Below the pieces are notes generated by a model. That model did no database searches, was not told the origin of the DNA, and was given only the letters and a program-made list of their open reading frames with translations. Position numbers and translations under genes: made by a program. Below, piece by piece: positions 1-14,571 of a stretch of DNA of 64,000 nt (its first letter is position 1; every line of letters begins with the position of its first letter). The DNA comes from Tillus elongatus (taxonomy: Eukaryota > Arthropoda > Insecta > Coleoptera > Cleridae): NCBI GenBank assembly GCA_964006375.1, contig OZ023264.1, forward strand, positions 10,426,225 to 10,490,224. Reading direction: 5' to 3'.

Positions 1-133
1 ATCATTTTTTTGGTGCCATAATTTAAAGTAGTATATCGATGCAATTGGAAAATATGATATTGTGGAGGTCGATACTTATGCAAATCCATTGTCAACTTGG
101 ATAAACAAACAAATTGTTTTAGACTATTTCATT

Positions 134-230
134 GTATGTATAACTGCAGTTTCGCTGCAGTTTGCAGCTTTGTCAAATACAGAATATTTCTAGTGGATTT
201 GACAAAGCTGAAAACTGCAGTTATACATAC
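134..230. repeat. Imperfect inverted repeat (hairpin)
   Basis: The arm at about 134-178 (GTATGTATAACTGCAG at its outer end) reappears in reverse complement at about 197-230. The left arm has roughly 12 extra bases. It could be a small foldback element; no flanking duplication is visible. Confidence 0.6.
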
Positions 231-232
231 AA

Positions 233-1286
<1,054 letters not shown>

Positions 1287-1504
1287 GTCCCCGGCTTGAC
1301 GCATGAATAGGTGAAAAAAGCTGTCATTTTTTGAGTTGAACTTTTTTTTCTGGGAATAAACCCTACTTGAATAGAAAATAATTTGTGTCATAATTTTAAT
1401 TTGCAAAACTCAAGTATGTCGAAAATTTACAAAACACTATTTTTTTACACAAGTAAAGTTCCTTTTCTCTAGGAGATATAGAAAAATGTTATTAAGAAAA
1501 GATG

Positions 1505-2978
<1,474 letters not shown>

Positions 2979-3630
2979 CTGAGTAGGAATACGAATTTTA
3001 AAATGCTAAGCCTATTTTGATATTTCGCAAAATTTGCATTCCACGCACCCTTCTTACTGAAGATGTTAAAAAAATGCGTTAACAAAAGTTGTTTAAAATA
3101 GTCAATGGAACACGATCGCCTTCTTTCTATCCCTCTATTGGACATTTAGATAATTAGAGAAATGAAAATGAAATAGTCACCAGTTCCATAACACTGAATT
3201 ATGTAGATTCCGTATTTCACAGTTAAGTTTGCATCAGTTTTAGAGCACAACTATGACAATAATTACAATAAACTATTTTTGACTACTGTTAAAACATTAT
3301 TTTATTCGTATCTCTTCCATAGCATACTATTTGTATTCAGATTTTTAAAATATCAAAGTAGGCCTAGCATTTTAAAATTTTGTATTCCTACTGAATTTTT
3401 TGTTTCGATCATCATTTCTTGATAAAAAAATTTCTTATCTCCTAAAGAAAACGTACTTTACTAGTCTAAAAATTTGTAAATTTCCAAGACATGCTTGATT
3501 TTTGGAAATTAAATTAAATTACTACACAAGTTATTTTCTATTCAAGCAGGGCTTATTCCCAGAAAATAAAGTTTTAACTCAAAAAATTACAGTCTTTTTC
3601 ACCTATTCATGCGTCGATCTGGGGACATAC

Positions 3631-3632
<2 letters not shown>

Positions 3633-3722
<90 letters not shown>
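3633..3722. repeat. (TA)n microsatellite
   Basis: Abuts the right end of the mariner-like element and is followed by a short TG run. Confidence 0.95.
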
Positions 3723-3725
<3 letters not shown>

Positions 3726-3798
3726 TGTGTGTGTGTGTAAGCATATAAGAATTGGAACTAACCTCGGATATGGGTTTTGGTGGACCTAATTACCGATT

Positions 3799-4537
<739 letters not shown>

Positions 4538-4635
4538 TTGATTTCGATTGATACCACAATTTGATTCGTGATCTTCTGACTAGCAATTTTTTTCTTTGGA
4601 AATTCGTTCAAATACGCACTATCAATTCTCGGTGA

Positions 4636-4916
4636 TTTCACTTTTTCAGCACATACTGTACAGTTAACCGACGTTGTGGCATTGTAGTTGAGCAAGTTGA
4701 ATGTCTGCACGTTTCGCTTTTCTGAGGGGGCGCGCGTAGAACCGTCGGTCTAGTGTCCATGCGATGTTGGGCACGTTAAATATCCCTACCCTCCTTACAG
4801 AAAAGCGAAGGTTCGGAAAATTTCCAGAATAGTGAGGTGAAACTGCTCCCTGGCTTCGCTGATTTGCCATAGTCGCGGAAATAGACTGACGTTAAAAAAC
4901 AAAAAACAAACAACAA
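4636..4916 (+). mobile_element. Short retroposon with A-rich tail and 13-bp TSD
   Basis: CAATTCTCGGTGA occurs at 4623-4635 and again at 4917-4929. These copies flank a 281-bp insert that is clearly more GC-rich than its surroundings and ends in an A-rich tail of AAAAC/AAC units. This is the signature of target-primed retroposition. It is either a SINE or a 5'-truncated LINE 3' end. An open frame of 68 codons on the - strand has no recognised similarity. Confidence 0.75.
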
Positions 4917-5106
4917 CAATTCTCGGTGAAAACTTTTAGGTTTCTATTGGAACCGACGTCGGTATTGAGATGTAAAAAATGTGAAGAACAAATAAAAATA
5001 TGCTAAATAAAATATTAATATACGCTTGTCCAGTTATTTCCTTTAATACTCATTTTCAGTTGAATTATAAGTTTTACTTCATAAGAGAGTACCAATACTC
5101 ACTTTG

Positions 5107-6123
<1,017 letters not shown>

Positions 6124-6227
6124 GGTAATTCTGCAAATTTTCTGTAATTAATTAATTCTGTATACTTTGAAGATGATTTTCGGGACATGAAGCCGATCTA
6201 AATATCACGCAAATAAAACCTTTGTTG

Positions 6228-6301
6228 ACGTGAGCCTAGATAGCACAGGGGTACCCCGCTTGCCACCTAAGAAGAAGGTTACGCGATCGACTCCAGTTCG
6301 A
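6228..6301 (+). ncRNA. tRNA-like module, possibly SINE-derived
   Basis: TAGCACAGGGGTA resembles a pol III A box and CCAGTTCGATGG resembles a B box, at tRNA-like spacing. They are followed by a T-rich tail. The acceptor stem does not close, so this is not a normal tRNA gene. A similarly organised module lies near 16801. Confidence 0.35.
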
Positions 6302-6469
6302 TGGATATATGTTTTTTTTATGTTTTATTTTGACATTTGGAAAAATAATAGTGCACAGATTTCATACGTTTTGAACAAGATCTTATTTTTGTTGAAAACG
6401 CCTAAATAAGTGTGTCATCTATGAGTCTGAAATTATAATTTTGTTATTGTTGTAATTGTTATTGAAAAA

Positions 6470-6605
6470 AATGATTTGATTAGGTTGACTAAAACGAAAT
6501 CCTACTGGCGATTAATAAGAAAAAATAACTGCTACGTTTATAATTTGTCAAATATTTTACTTTTCTAAATATAAATTAAGTTTCCTTCTGGAAATCTTTT
6601 GCATA
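6470..6605 (+). repeat. Dispersed repeat, direct copy of 24130-24262
   Basis: The GATTAGGTTGACTAAAAC segment and its downstream sequence to TTCCTTCTGGAAAT recur at 24.13-24.26 kb in the same orientation. Together with 5690-5890 this suggests one longer family. Confidence 0.55.
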
Positions 6606-6893
6606 ACTTTAATGAAAATTGTAATACAAGTTTCTGTTAAGGAGACTTATACTATCTACAGATGTAGCAAAATGTAGTTATTTACCTTCATAGAAAATTG
6701 AGTTTTGGGCGTTTTTCTCAAAAGGACTTAGAACATAAGATTTTTTTGATGATAGAAATAAATCGAAAGATTTCGAAAGAATTCTTTAAATGTGCGCGTA
6801 CTAGGACCTCTAAAATCGATCTTCAAGGTCTGTGTAAGTTTAAAGTATTAACTTTACTAATATGCCGTACGATAATAGTATACCATTCTTATG

Positions 6894-6936
6894 AAAATTC
6901 GCTATTATAACGCATTTTCTGAGTCCCGAAATTTTT
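6894..6936 (-). repeat. TA-HINE 5' terminus, reverse orientation
   Basis: Reverse complement of the terminus (TCGGGACTCAGAAAATGCG), ending a short truncated copy. Confidence 0.45.
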
Positions 6937-7018
6937 TATATTTGTCTAATTAAAATAGTTAAAGTTTGTATGTGTGAAATCTGATATGTAAGACCTTGTA
7001 TGATGTTTATCTACTTAC

Positions 7019-7081
7019 CTCGTCATTATCAGCAAGCAGTGCCACCAAAAGGCAGCTTAAAACGACAAGAATCTTCCTCAT
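7019..7081 (-). CDS. First coding exon of a putative secreted protein (gene C)
   Basis: On the - strand, ATG at 7081 opens a 21-codon exon encoding MRKILVVLSCLLVALLADND plus E, a textbook signal peptide (basic n-region, leucine/valine-rich core). The frame ends at a consensus splice donor, GAG|GTAAGT, at 7019/7018. A TATA-like AAATATAAATAAA lies about 35-45 bp upstream on the - strand. The exon has the same layout as the first exons of genes A and B (signal peptide, phase-0 donor), so it may belong to the same secreted family. I could not identify its second exon in the repeat-rich 1-7000 region, so relationship and completeness are unproven. Confidence 0.5.
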
Positions 7082-7506
7082 GGTTCAGCGGTTTCTTGTG
7101 CACTAAAGAACATAGTTTATTTATATTTACTTATAACAAATATAGATCGAGCCTGTAAGTTATCTCTAAATGATTAGTGTAGACTTGCACGGGTCACTGC
7201 AAAATTATAAGATAACATTATAACCGAAAAAACTTGTTTTGACACAACAAATGTTATTTTTTTTTAGAACGCAGTTATATAAGAATACCAGGGGGAAGGT
7301 TAATGTCTAAAAAAATTATTTATAGATCCAATTTGCTACATAATATTATAATTAATAATCAATAATGCTCAGTAAATTCTGAAGCCTATGCTAAGCACAA
7401 ATAAATACAGTTTGATTGTTAATTAGGCCATCTTTATCAACTACTTTTTATTTTCCAAAAAAATATAAAGGACTCCGGTACTTAGTTATTATTATTCAGT
7501 GAGTGA
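7082..7506. promoter_or_regulatory. Upstream region of gene C
   Basis: AT-rich, with no ORF of interest. The TATA-like motif at about 7116-7128 (read on the - strand) is the only signal I would point to. Confidence 0.3.
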
Positions 7507-7616
7507 AGATTGGAACCTGTGATGAGCACTGATAAGTACACTTGGAAAACCCAAATCACCACAAAACATTTTAAAGGACGTTACGATCGTTTCACTAACC
7601 AAGTTAGCGTAATCAG
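7507..7616 (-). mobile_element. Penelope-like element terminus with degenerate hammerhead
   Basis: The sequence matches the termini of the PLE at 49458-63321 (segments around GTGATTTGGGT and GATGAGCACTGATAAG). On the - strand the hammerhead order is present: CTGATTA (one core base changed), a CTAAC/GTTAG stem II, GAAAC and GTC. The core change should inactivate it. Confidence 0.65.
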
Positions 7617-7875
7617 AGGATACCAGGGGAACAGAGCGAATACACCCTTTACTGTCCAGGTCACCAGACATAGAACATCTTGTTTATGCCCGCTCTTTTG
7701 TCCCGAGGACTTCCAAGTTGTGGAGTTCCTTGCCGGCACATGTGTTTCCTTCTCCTCCGAGCCTCCAAACCTTCAAGTCCAGAATTAACAAGTTGCCTCT
7801 TTCCTCCCTGTCAACACCCTCGGTACGATAGTATTTAGGCTGTAAGCCCTTATGGTGTATTGTTGAAATTAAAAA
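7617..7875 (+). mobile_element. Jockey-like LINE 3' end, 5'-truncated copy
   Basis: Closely matches the 3' end of the Jockey fragment at about 29625-29880: the last codons, the segment around GAGGACTTCCAAGTTGTGGA and the end GTTGAAATT followed by A-rich sequence. It sits between two inverted PLE termini. Confidence 0.75.
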
Positions 7876-7899
7876 AAATCTCAAAGAATTTTTCATCCT

Positions 7900-7939
7900 C
7901 TGATGACGCTAACTTAGTTAGTGAAACGATCATCAGGTC
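7900..7939 (+). ncRNA. Hammerhead ribozyme core in PLE terminus (7876-7966)
   Basis: CTGATGA (7900-7906) is followed by one unpaired C, stem II GCTAAC/GTTAGT with a TTA loop, then GAAA, a short stem III and the cleavage triplet GTC (7937-7939). Hammerhead motifs are known in PLE terminal repeats. Stem I is weak here. Flanking sequence to 7966 is the conserved PLE end. Confidence 0.6.
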
Positions 7940-7966
7940 TTTTAAAATATGTTGTGGTGATTTGGG

Positions 7967-9251
7967 TCTCCAATCCTCTCGTCCTGCGGCGGGCACGCTG
8001 GCGGGCTCTGGCCGGAGGGGGGCTCCGCCCGGAGGCCCTGCGATTAATTCGCGTGGCAACTGCGGGTGGGTCACATGAACCTACAACAAAGCCGGGATGC
8101 CACTGGGGAGCTGGCAAAGCTCCTCGCAGGCGGTCTAGGTGGTGTTGTGTTGATCCAAGAGCCTTATGTGTATTGGAAGCAAGTGAGAGGGCTTGGAGGA
8201 ATCCTATTTGGTGGCGAAGCAAAGGAAGAACAACTTAGGACAAGCATACTGGCGTCGAGGGATTTGGACATGGTGTTTCTGCTGCAGCTCAGGTCCAGGG
8301 ACGCCACAGCAGCTATCCTAGAGTATAAGGTGGGTAATATTAGGCTTAAGGTTATGATGTGCAGCCTGTATGTTCCCTACGATGGGGGGAGGGGGGTGCC
8401 TCCGACGGAGGAATTGGTGCGTATCGTCGATTTCCCGAGGGCGCATGGGTTACAACTGATTATAAGCTGCGATGCCAATTCTCACCACAGATTGTGGGGC
8501 AGCACAAATACTAACCCACGCGGTGAGGTTCTACTAGAGTATTTGGCTACAACGAACCTTAAGATATTAAATAGAGGTACAGCTCCGACGTTTGTCAATC
8601 GTATCCGGCAGGAGTTGATCGACATCACGTTAGCGAGCAGAGGAATAACGGAGGATATATCTAGCTGGAGGATGACGGAACACATATCAATGTTTGATCA
8701 TCGTATGATCAGCTTTCAATTGGATGTGAACTGTGAGGGTCCTCCCAGGAGAAATCCAAGGAAGACCGACTGGGATGCCTACGTAATAGGTCTCGGTGGG
8801 TCGCCAAGGAGCCCAGAGGGAGAGGACTCTCGATAGAGGCATTAGATATTGAGGTCAAGGCCTAGAAGGTAAAATAATAGCAGCCTATGAGGCCGCGTCA
8901 CCACTTATGGGGGGAGCCGTCGATCAAAGTTAGATGCTGAAACAGGGATCTTGCCGCACTACGCGGGAGGACTCCGAAGGCCTTAAACCGAGTCGTCCGA
9001 GAATCGGGTGAGGCGGCCTGGGACGAGTTTAGAACTGCCAGAAGGGAGTTTAAGAATGAATTACGACGGAGTGAACGAGCTGGTTAGTGTACGTACTGCG
9101 GTGAAGTTAATTCCCTGCCGGACGTAGCCAGGCTGGTAAGGGTACTTAAACAGGAGTTAGGCAGTACTGTAGGATCCTTAAGGAAACCGGACGGATAAAA
9201 GGAGATACCGGGAAAACCCCGCAAACTACTGCAACAATAATCACACTAGAC
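7967..9251 (+). pseudogene. R1-clade non-LTR retrotransposon: endonuclease and start of RT linker
   Basis: An open frame from 8066 to 8836 encodes an AP-endonuclease-type domain of R1/I-group LINEs. It contains LIQEPYVYW near the start, SCDANSHHRLWGS (the metal-binding and catalytic D-N-H region), and a C-terminal FDHR motif in place of the usual SDH. The next 400 bp continue in broken frames with an R1-type linker (W-N-R-D-L-A-A-L-R-like, then R-R-E-F-K). The reverse transcriptase itself is missing. The upstream GC-rich leader (7967-8065) belongs to the same element. After the hAT insertion the element continues only to about 10225. It is a decayed fragment. Confidence 0.7.
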
Positions 9252-10191
9252 TAGGGTTCCCAAACAATTTTGGACCAGAGACCCCTTTTCCTAAATGAAC
9301 TGATACCTCAGACCCCCATAGCCAAATTGCTTAAAAAATAGTATCTCTAGTTTTTTTCCTATTGATACAACATACTTACCAATTTAAAAACTTTGTGGTT
9401 GGTTAAGTGAGTAAACTTGATATCATTTTCTCATCAAAATTTAACAAAATAAATAGACATAAAATTCAGCAATTATCAAGTGTAATTATTAATTATTAAT
9501 AAAAATTACGTAAAAATACTTGTTTAAGGAGCGGAGTATAATTAGGGAGTAAAAATTTGTCGAACTATGAGTTTTTAGACATAGTAACGATGTAATAAAA
9601 CTTTAATAAAATCACTAAACTTAACAATGCTTACAAACTAAATTAACTGAATGAATTTTAAAACCGAACTCTTTACATACTGAATCTTAATTAAAAGGTC
9701 TCGCTTATGTTTTTACATAATTAAATCACAAGTGTCGCGTCTTTACCTCTTTAGAATCTAAACTAGAAGTATCTCTGAATGTTTATCAACAAATACTACT
9801 TATAGTTTTTAATTGGTTTACATCCTACATAATTGCAGCAGTCAGCATTCCTTGTACGCTGCAATTTCACCTTGTTTATTATTTTGATAAATGTATAATA
9901 ATTTCAATGCCAATGTTATTGATACATTTGTGACCTACAACTATATGCAATATTTACATTACTTGTTGTAGAAAAATTTCCTATAACTAACCTTTAATTA
10001 TAAATTGAATGATCTTAACAATTATATTTCAGCGCCTACGACTGCCTTTCTGCAAACCTTATTGTTCTCTGAACAATACTTTAGTAGGTAATTTTTTTTA
10101 AAGCATTACAATCGCAAAGCAAAGATAAAACAAAAATTGAATGTTATGTCGACCCCTGGGAAACCGATATCGACCACTTTGGGAATCCCTG
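9252..10191. mobile_element. Non-autonomous hAT element with 8-bp TSD
   Basis: CACTAGAC occurs at 9244-9251 and 10192-10199, flanking a 940-bp AT-rich insert. Its ends are imperfect inverted repeats (TAGGGTTCCCAAA ... TTTGGGAATCCCTG). An 8-bp duplication and the C/TAGGGTTCCCAAA-type end are characteristic of hAT transposons. There is no transposase frame. Confidence 0.85.
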
Positions 10192-10225
10192 CACTAGACG
10201 AACAAGCTGAAGTGAATTATCTGTA

Positions 10226-11027
10226 TCTGGGTTTTATAAAACACGAAAAATCGAGTAATATAATTTATGTAAAATAGTGTAATATCTTTAAATCTTAGAA
10301 AGTATGTTACTCTTACCTTTGATGTCTTTCTTGGATCTGATACCAGCCTAAATCTTTAACTCCAAACACGATCCCAAGTAAGAAAAATGGAAAATTTTCT
10401 ATTAAAGTTACTTAACAAGAGAAAAATGAATACATTAATAACATATCACTTTATTTCAACTTTACTAATTGAGTCTAACGGACTCTTTAACTTGTTGGAG
10501 TGTACGCAAACTCTAAATCTGCATAGCCGGAAAAAACTTGTGATGAAGTCGTGTCACAAAATTAAATTAGCTAATAATAACTTCTGGATTATTCAAATTA
10601 AACAATTAGATGACTTTATGCTACTTCTTAGTTTATTAGGTAACTCATAATCTAGAATGTATAAATAATATATTATTAAAATCAGGTAATGGCATGTAAT
10701 CGTTATTTGTACCGTCTAATCACTTCCGACAATTTGATCAGTCAACATGTTATTTTATTCAACATAATATATTATACGTAATCTATTACAATTTATGTAT
10801 CCTGTGTACAAAAATTATGAATTTTCAATATGATTTTCAGTGTAAATGTAAATTGAGAAACATTATAACAATAAATTTAATATAGATCAAAGATCAATAT
10901 ATGATCACTATCAATCTACAGGCGATGTTACCTTGGTGTCGCAACAATTACTCCTCTGTCTCCAACTGCTCTGTTCATGTCATTAAACCTTCCACGCTTT
11001 ATCATTTGGTACAGGTTTTCTAGACTT
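10226..11027. other. AT-rich stretch without recognisable genes
   Basis: Short open frames only, with base composition like the background. I see no motif or repeat signature here. Confidence 0.4.
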
Positions 11028-11184
11028 TTAGCGAATTTTCGTAGCAAAATTCACCAATTGAGAGATCCCGAATTTTAAATTTTTTAAAAATTTCTTGAAA
11101 AGAGCGTGCGATAGGACCCCTAGAACCCATATCCCAGCTCATTTTCAGTTTTTAGTGAATTTTCGTAGAACTAATGGGGAGATG
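11028..11184 (-). repeat. TA-HINE 3' segments, target of solo LTR
   Basis: Two partial copies of the terminal hairpin region (near 11028-11060 and 11155-11184). The second continues after the LTR at 14543 with GATGCCGACCTTTGAATTTT, showing the LTR landed in an older TA-HINE. Confidence 0.55.
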
Positions 11185-11640
11185 TGTTACCTCCTTCAAA
11201 CAATAACTTAGAAACCTGAACCGTGGTATATGTGATTGACCTCAGGTGGATATAGATCTGCTCAATATTGAGGTAACGATCGCCTATAATGCCCTACCCT
11301 AAAATAGCTATCTATCAGATTATCATATTTAATAAGATTAGCAAAACTTTTAGGGGGTTGACATATCTGGATGTAGCTTGATACCCACGTTCTTTTTATT
11401 TCCTTGTTTGTTTTGCACTGCCTGGAGTCCTATATTTATGGGCTCCCGAGACTAGTGACCGGTAATATGGAAATTAATATATCTAGATAATCGTTGGTAA
11501 GAATAAAAGGTTTGTGCAGACGCCAAAAGAAAGAAGATATTAGGGAGGGATTTCTCTTCAATTAAACAGATATGTTGATGTAACAAAGTATATAAATGTA
11601 TTCACATAAATTAAATTTGGAATAGCAAACAAAATAAAAA

Positions 11641-12751
11641 ACTCTGGACGCAGCAAGTGCGTTATGGTAGTGAATTTTCTTTAAAATGTTTTTCATTGCA
11701 AATATGTGTGTTTCCTTTTTAAGAAAGCAGGCATCAATTTTGGTTACCAGTATAACCTATATAGTAAAAACAATGTGCCATGTTTCATAAAAATAACTTT
11801 ATTGTGTGAAAATGTACAAAAATTTCCAAAAGTAAACTTAAAGTGTTCCCGGAAAAGCTCGTTTCTTGGTCAACCTTATAGGTTAATAGCAAATTGAGCT
11901 ATTCAAATTTGAAGCATTTAATGAAAATTCGCTACCATAACGCACTTGCTGCGTCCCGAATTTCTTTTCTTACAAACATGCATCGCTGAAAAATTCAAAA
12001 ATGCAATAACATAAGGCGTGTTTGATTAAAAAAAAAGAAAATTTGTATCATCAACGACTTATGGGCCATCCTGTGATTGTAGAAATATTTTTTTAAGATG
12101 TAGCTCAAGACACCCTATAATTAATATATACAAATTTTCTTCATATATTGTATAATAACGGATATATTGAGCTTTATTGACTTTTTACGAAAATTAGACA
12201 AAAATTATATACCATTAAACGATAAACTCTAAAGCTAAGACTACTGCCAAGCATCAGAGAAAGGGTCTATTTGAAATGAATTTTCTGGAAACATTTTAGT
12301 AAAATGAAGGACAATGACGGTTGAAACTAAGACTCCAGAGTTTGTAAAACATCCTTTTTGAGACATTTGATTTCCATATTCCGTATTAGATTCCAGTTCT
12401 TTGCCTAAATGTTGCCGATTTTGACGTTTTAAATCGCAACTTTGACGTTTTGAGGAAAACCCCAATTTATTTTTCTTTAAATGCCTATAACTTTTTTGTC
12501 TTTTGACCTACATAGCTAAATTTTGGTAGTTAGCTTACCTATAAGGATATTAACTAGCGTACCAAATTTGGTTGCCCTTACTTTGTTAATTCCGGAGATA
12601 TAATTTTTTTTCGAAAGAAAACACAAAAATTTCCGGGAAAACCAGGGCAGATTTTCCTGGCTAACGAACTTATCCAATCCATTTGCAAAAGGAATTTTTC
12701 CACCAAATTTAGTCAAAATCGGCCTATTATTTTTTGAGTTATCGGTGTGAT

Positions 12752-12849
<98 letters not shown>

Positions 12850-12980
12850 ATATAAAAATTGAAACTGACCCCGGATATGTGTTCTAGGGGGCCTAGATCG
12901 CGGTCATTTGAAGAAATTTTTTCAAAATTCAAAAGTCGGGATCTCCTCATTAGTGAATTTTTTTAAAGAAAATTCACTAA
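11641..12980 (+). mobile_element. TA-HINE repeat, reference full-length copy
   Basis: The order is: 5' terminus CTCTGGACGCAGCAAG; foldback module of about 320 bp with the same terminus inverted at about 11925-11962; AT-rich body; (TA)n; 150-bp 3' segment; terminal hairpin TTAGTGAATTTT...AAAATTCACTAA. The homologous LTR at 43994 lacks it, so the empty site (ACAAAATGAAATAAAAATGG, near 44427) is visible and the ends are defined by comparison. No target-site duplication is evident, and the 3' end CTAA before T fits Helitron/Helentron insertion. It encodes nothing. Confidence 0.7.
12757..12846. repeat. (TA)n microsatellite
   Basis: Core array of the TA-HINE nested in the solo LTR. Confidence 0.95.
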
Positions 12981-14571
12981 TAAAAATGGTTTGTAAATCT
13001 CAAATAAACATTAATTGCACACAAATAAAAATCAGATAAACAGCAAGAACTTCAAGAAAAAGAAATTATCAATTCACTTACATATGACAAAACAATAAGA
13101 TAAAGATGGTTACATGTTACTAAAATACTGATGTTAGCCACTTGAGCTTTATATGTAAGATGAAATACAGTATTTTAGTCTTAAAAATCAATTTGATTAA
13201 TTTTTCAATAACTTTTACTGGCCAGTTCTTTGAGTGAGGCTCCAAAAAAAAAAAAGAATATATAATCCTACGTGAAATTTCTGCATTAATTATTGAAAAT
13301 AAGAGATATTGAAAAGAATGTACAGGTTAGATATTTTACAGACAAAATTTACCAATTACAATTTCAAAAACTATGTGTTAAATTTACAGATAAAATTTAA
13401 CAGATTAAACATGAAATTGACAATTGTCACTATAGCACCTCTCTGACATTGTTCAAGTTCGAATTTGTTTACGTTATTTTGGAAAGTTCAAGTTATGAGG
13501 CTTCAGATATTGGATTCCTTGCATGAAAATTTCTACCGGTTCAGAGAAAAGGAGTTACACGGACTCACCCAATGTTCCTGTATTGAGTTACCTGATGACC
13601 CTATGAAGATGCCTTCCAAGTGGGATCAACTATGAGCACCTGAGACAGGTTCACAGACTCCAATTGGGTTGGTGTACTTATTGCTCCAATATTAGGAAAC
13701 CATTTGACAACTATGTCGATGTTCTGAATTCGCTTCACGGAAACTTTGCAAATCGCAATTTAAAACTTGAATTGCCCAAGTGAAATTCACTGCCAATTGA
13801 CTTAAAGTTCGGTAATAACCAGGAAGTGTTTCTGATTAAGGCAAGAACTCAACAGGTCGGAACAAAGGATCACAACTCAATTCCCGTTTTTAGGCTGAAT
13901 ACGATGTTTATTTAAACTCGAAAATCGTTTCAATTACTTTAAACAATCACTGACAATAATCATTAGGTAGTACAGATAACAGAAAGGATTTTGTCACCCC
14001 CTTTTAAGATAATTTAATAGCCACCGAAACTAAGGGGTGTTCACTCGACGAACTCATGCCGAGTTCTGCAATTCCTAACTGCTGCACGCAAAAGTTCTTA
14101 CCGTGACCGTTGGTGGCTGTGCGCGTGCTCTCTCCAGCCTCAATTCTTTGAATGAGATAAAACAAGACCTTCAATCAGTGGCTAAGTCACGACGTCGCTT
14201 ATACACACCTCCACAATAATGGACTCGTCCGTTCGTTTGGTAACCGATTTTCTGTATTTCATCATAATTACGTCAGCTTCTGTTATTTACCTAGAATCTC
14301 AGGACAATAGAGATATTTTCCCCAACGTTTTTCAATATTTAGATTTCGACGTATATTATAGGGAATTCAGTAAGGTTCTTACGATACAGAATTTCTTAGC
14401 GAATTTTCATCAAAATTATTTTGAAACCTAAAAATTGAAATATTTATTATAGATAGAGTTTTTGGTATTATTTAGATACTTGGGGGCTTTCTAAGTGTAT
14501 TTTGAACCAGTAATGATTCCAGGTAAAATGTGAATCGTTACAGATGCCGACCTTTGAATTTTATATATGTA

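Larger units (their letters stand above)
11185..14542 (+). mobile_element. Solo LTR (TGTTAC...GTTACA), interrupted by a TA-HINE
   Basis: The GATG duplications at 11181-11184 and 14543-14546 flank a TG...CA-bounded sequence. Without the nested insert at 11641-12980 it aligns along its length with the LTR at 43994-46019. No gag-pol lies beside it, so it is a solo LTR of a gypsy- or BEL-type element (4-bp TSD). Confidence 0.8.

Noticed and set aside
4664..4870. 68-residue basic protein on the - strand
   Set aside because: The frame lies wholly within a TSD-flanked retroposon and shows no recognised similarity.
8482..8685. - strand frame within the R1 endonuclease
   Set aside because: It is a shadow of the clearly better + strand endonuclease frame.
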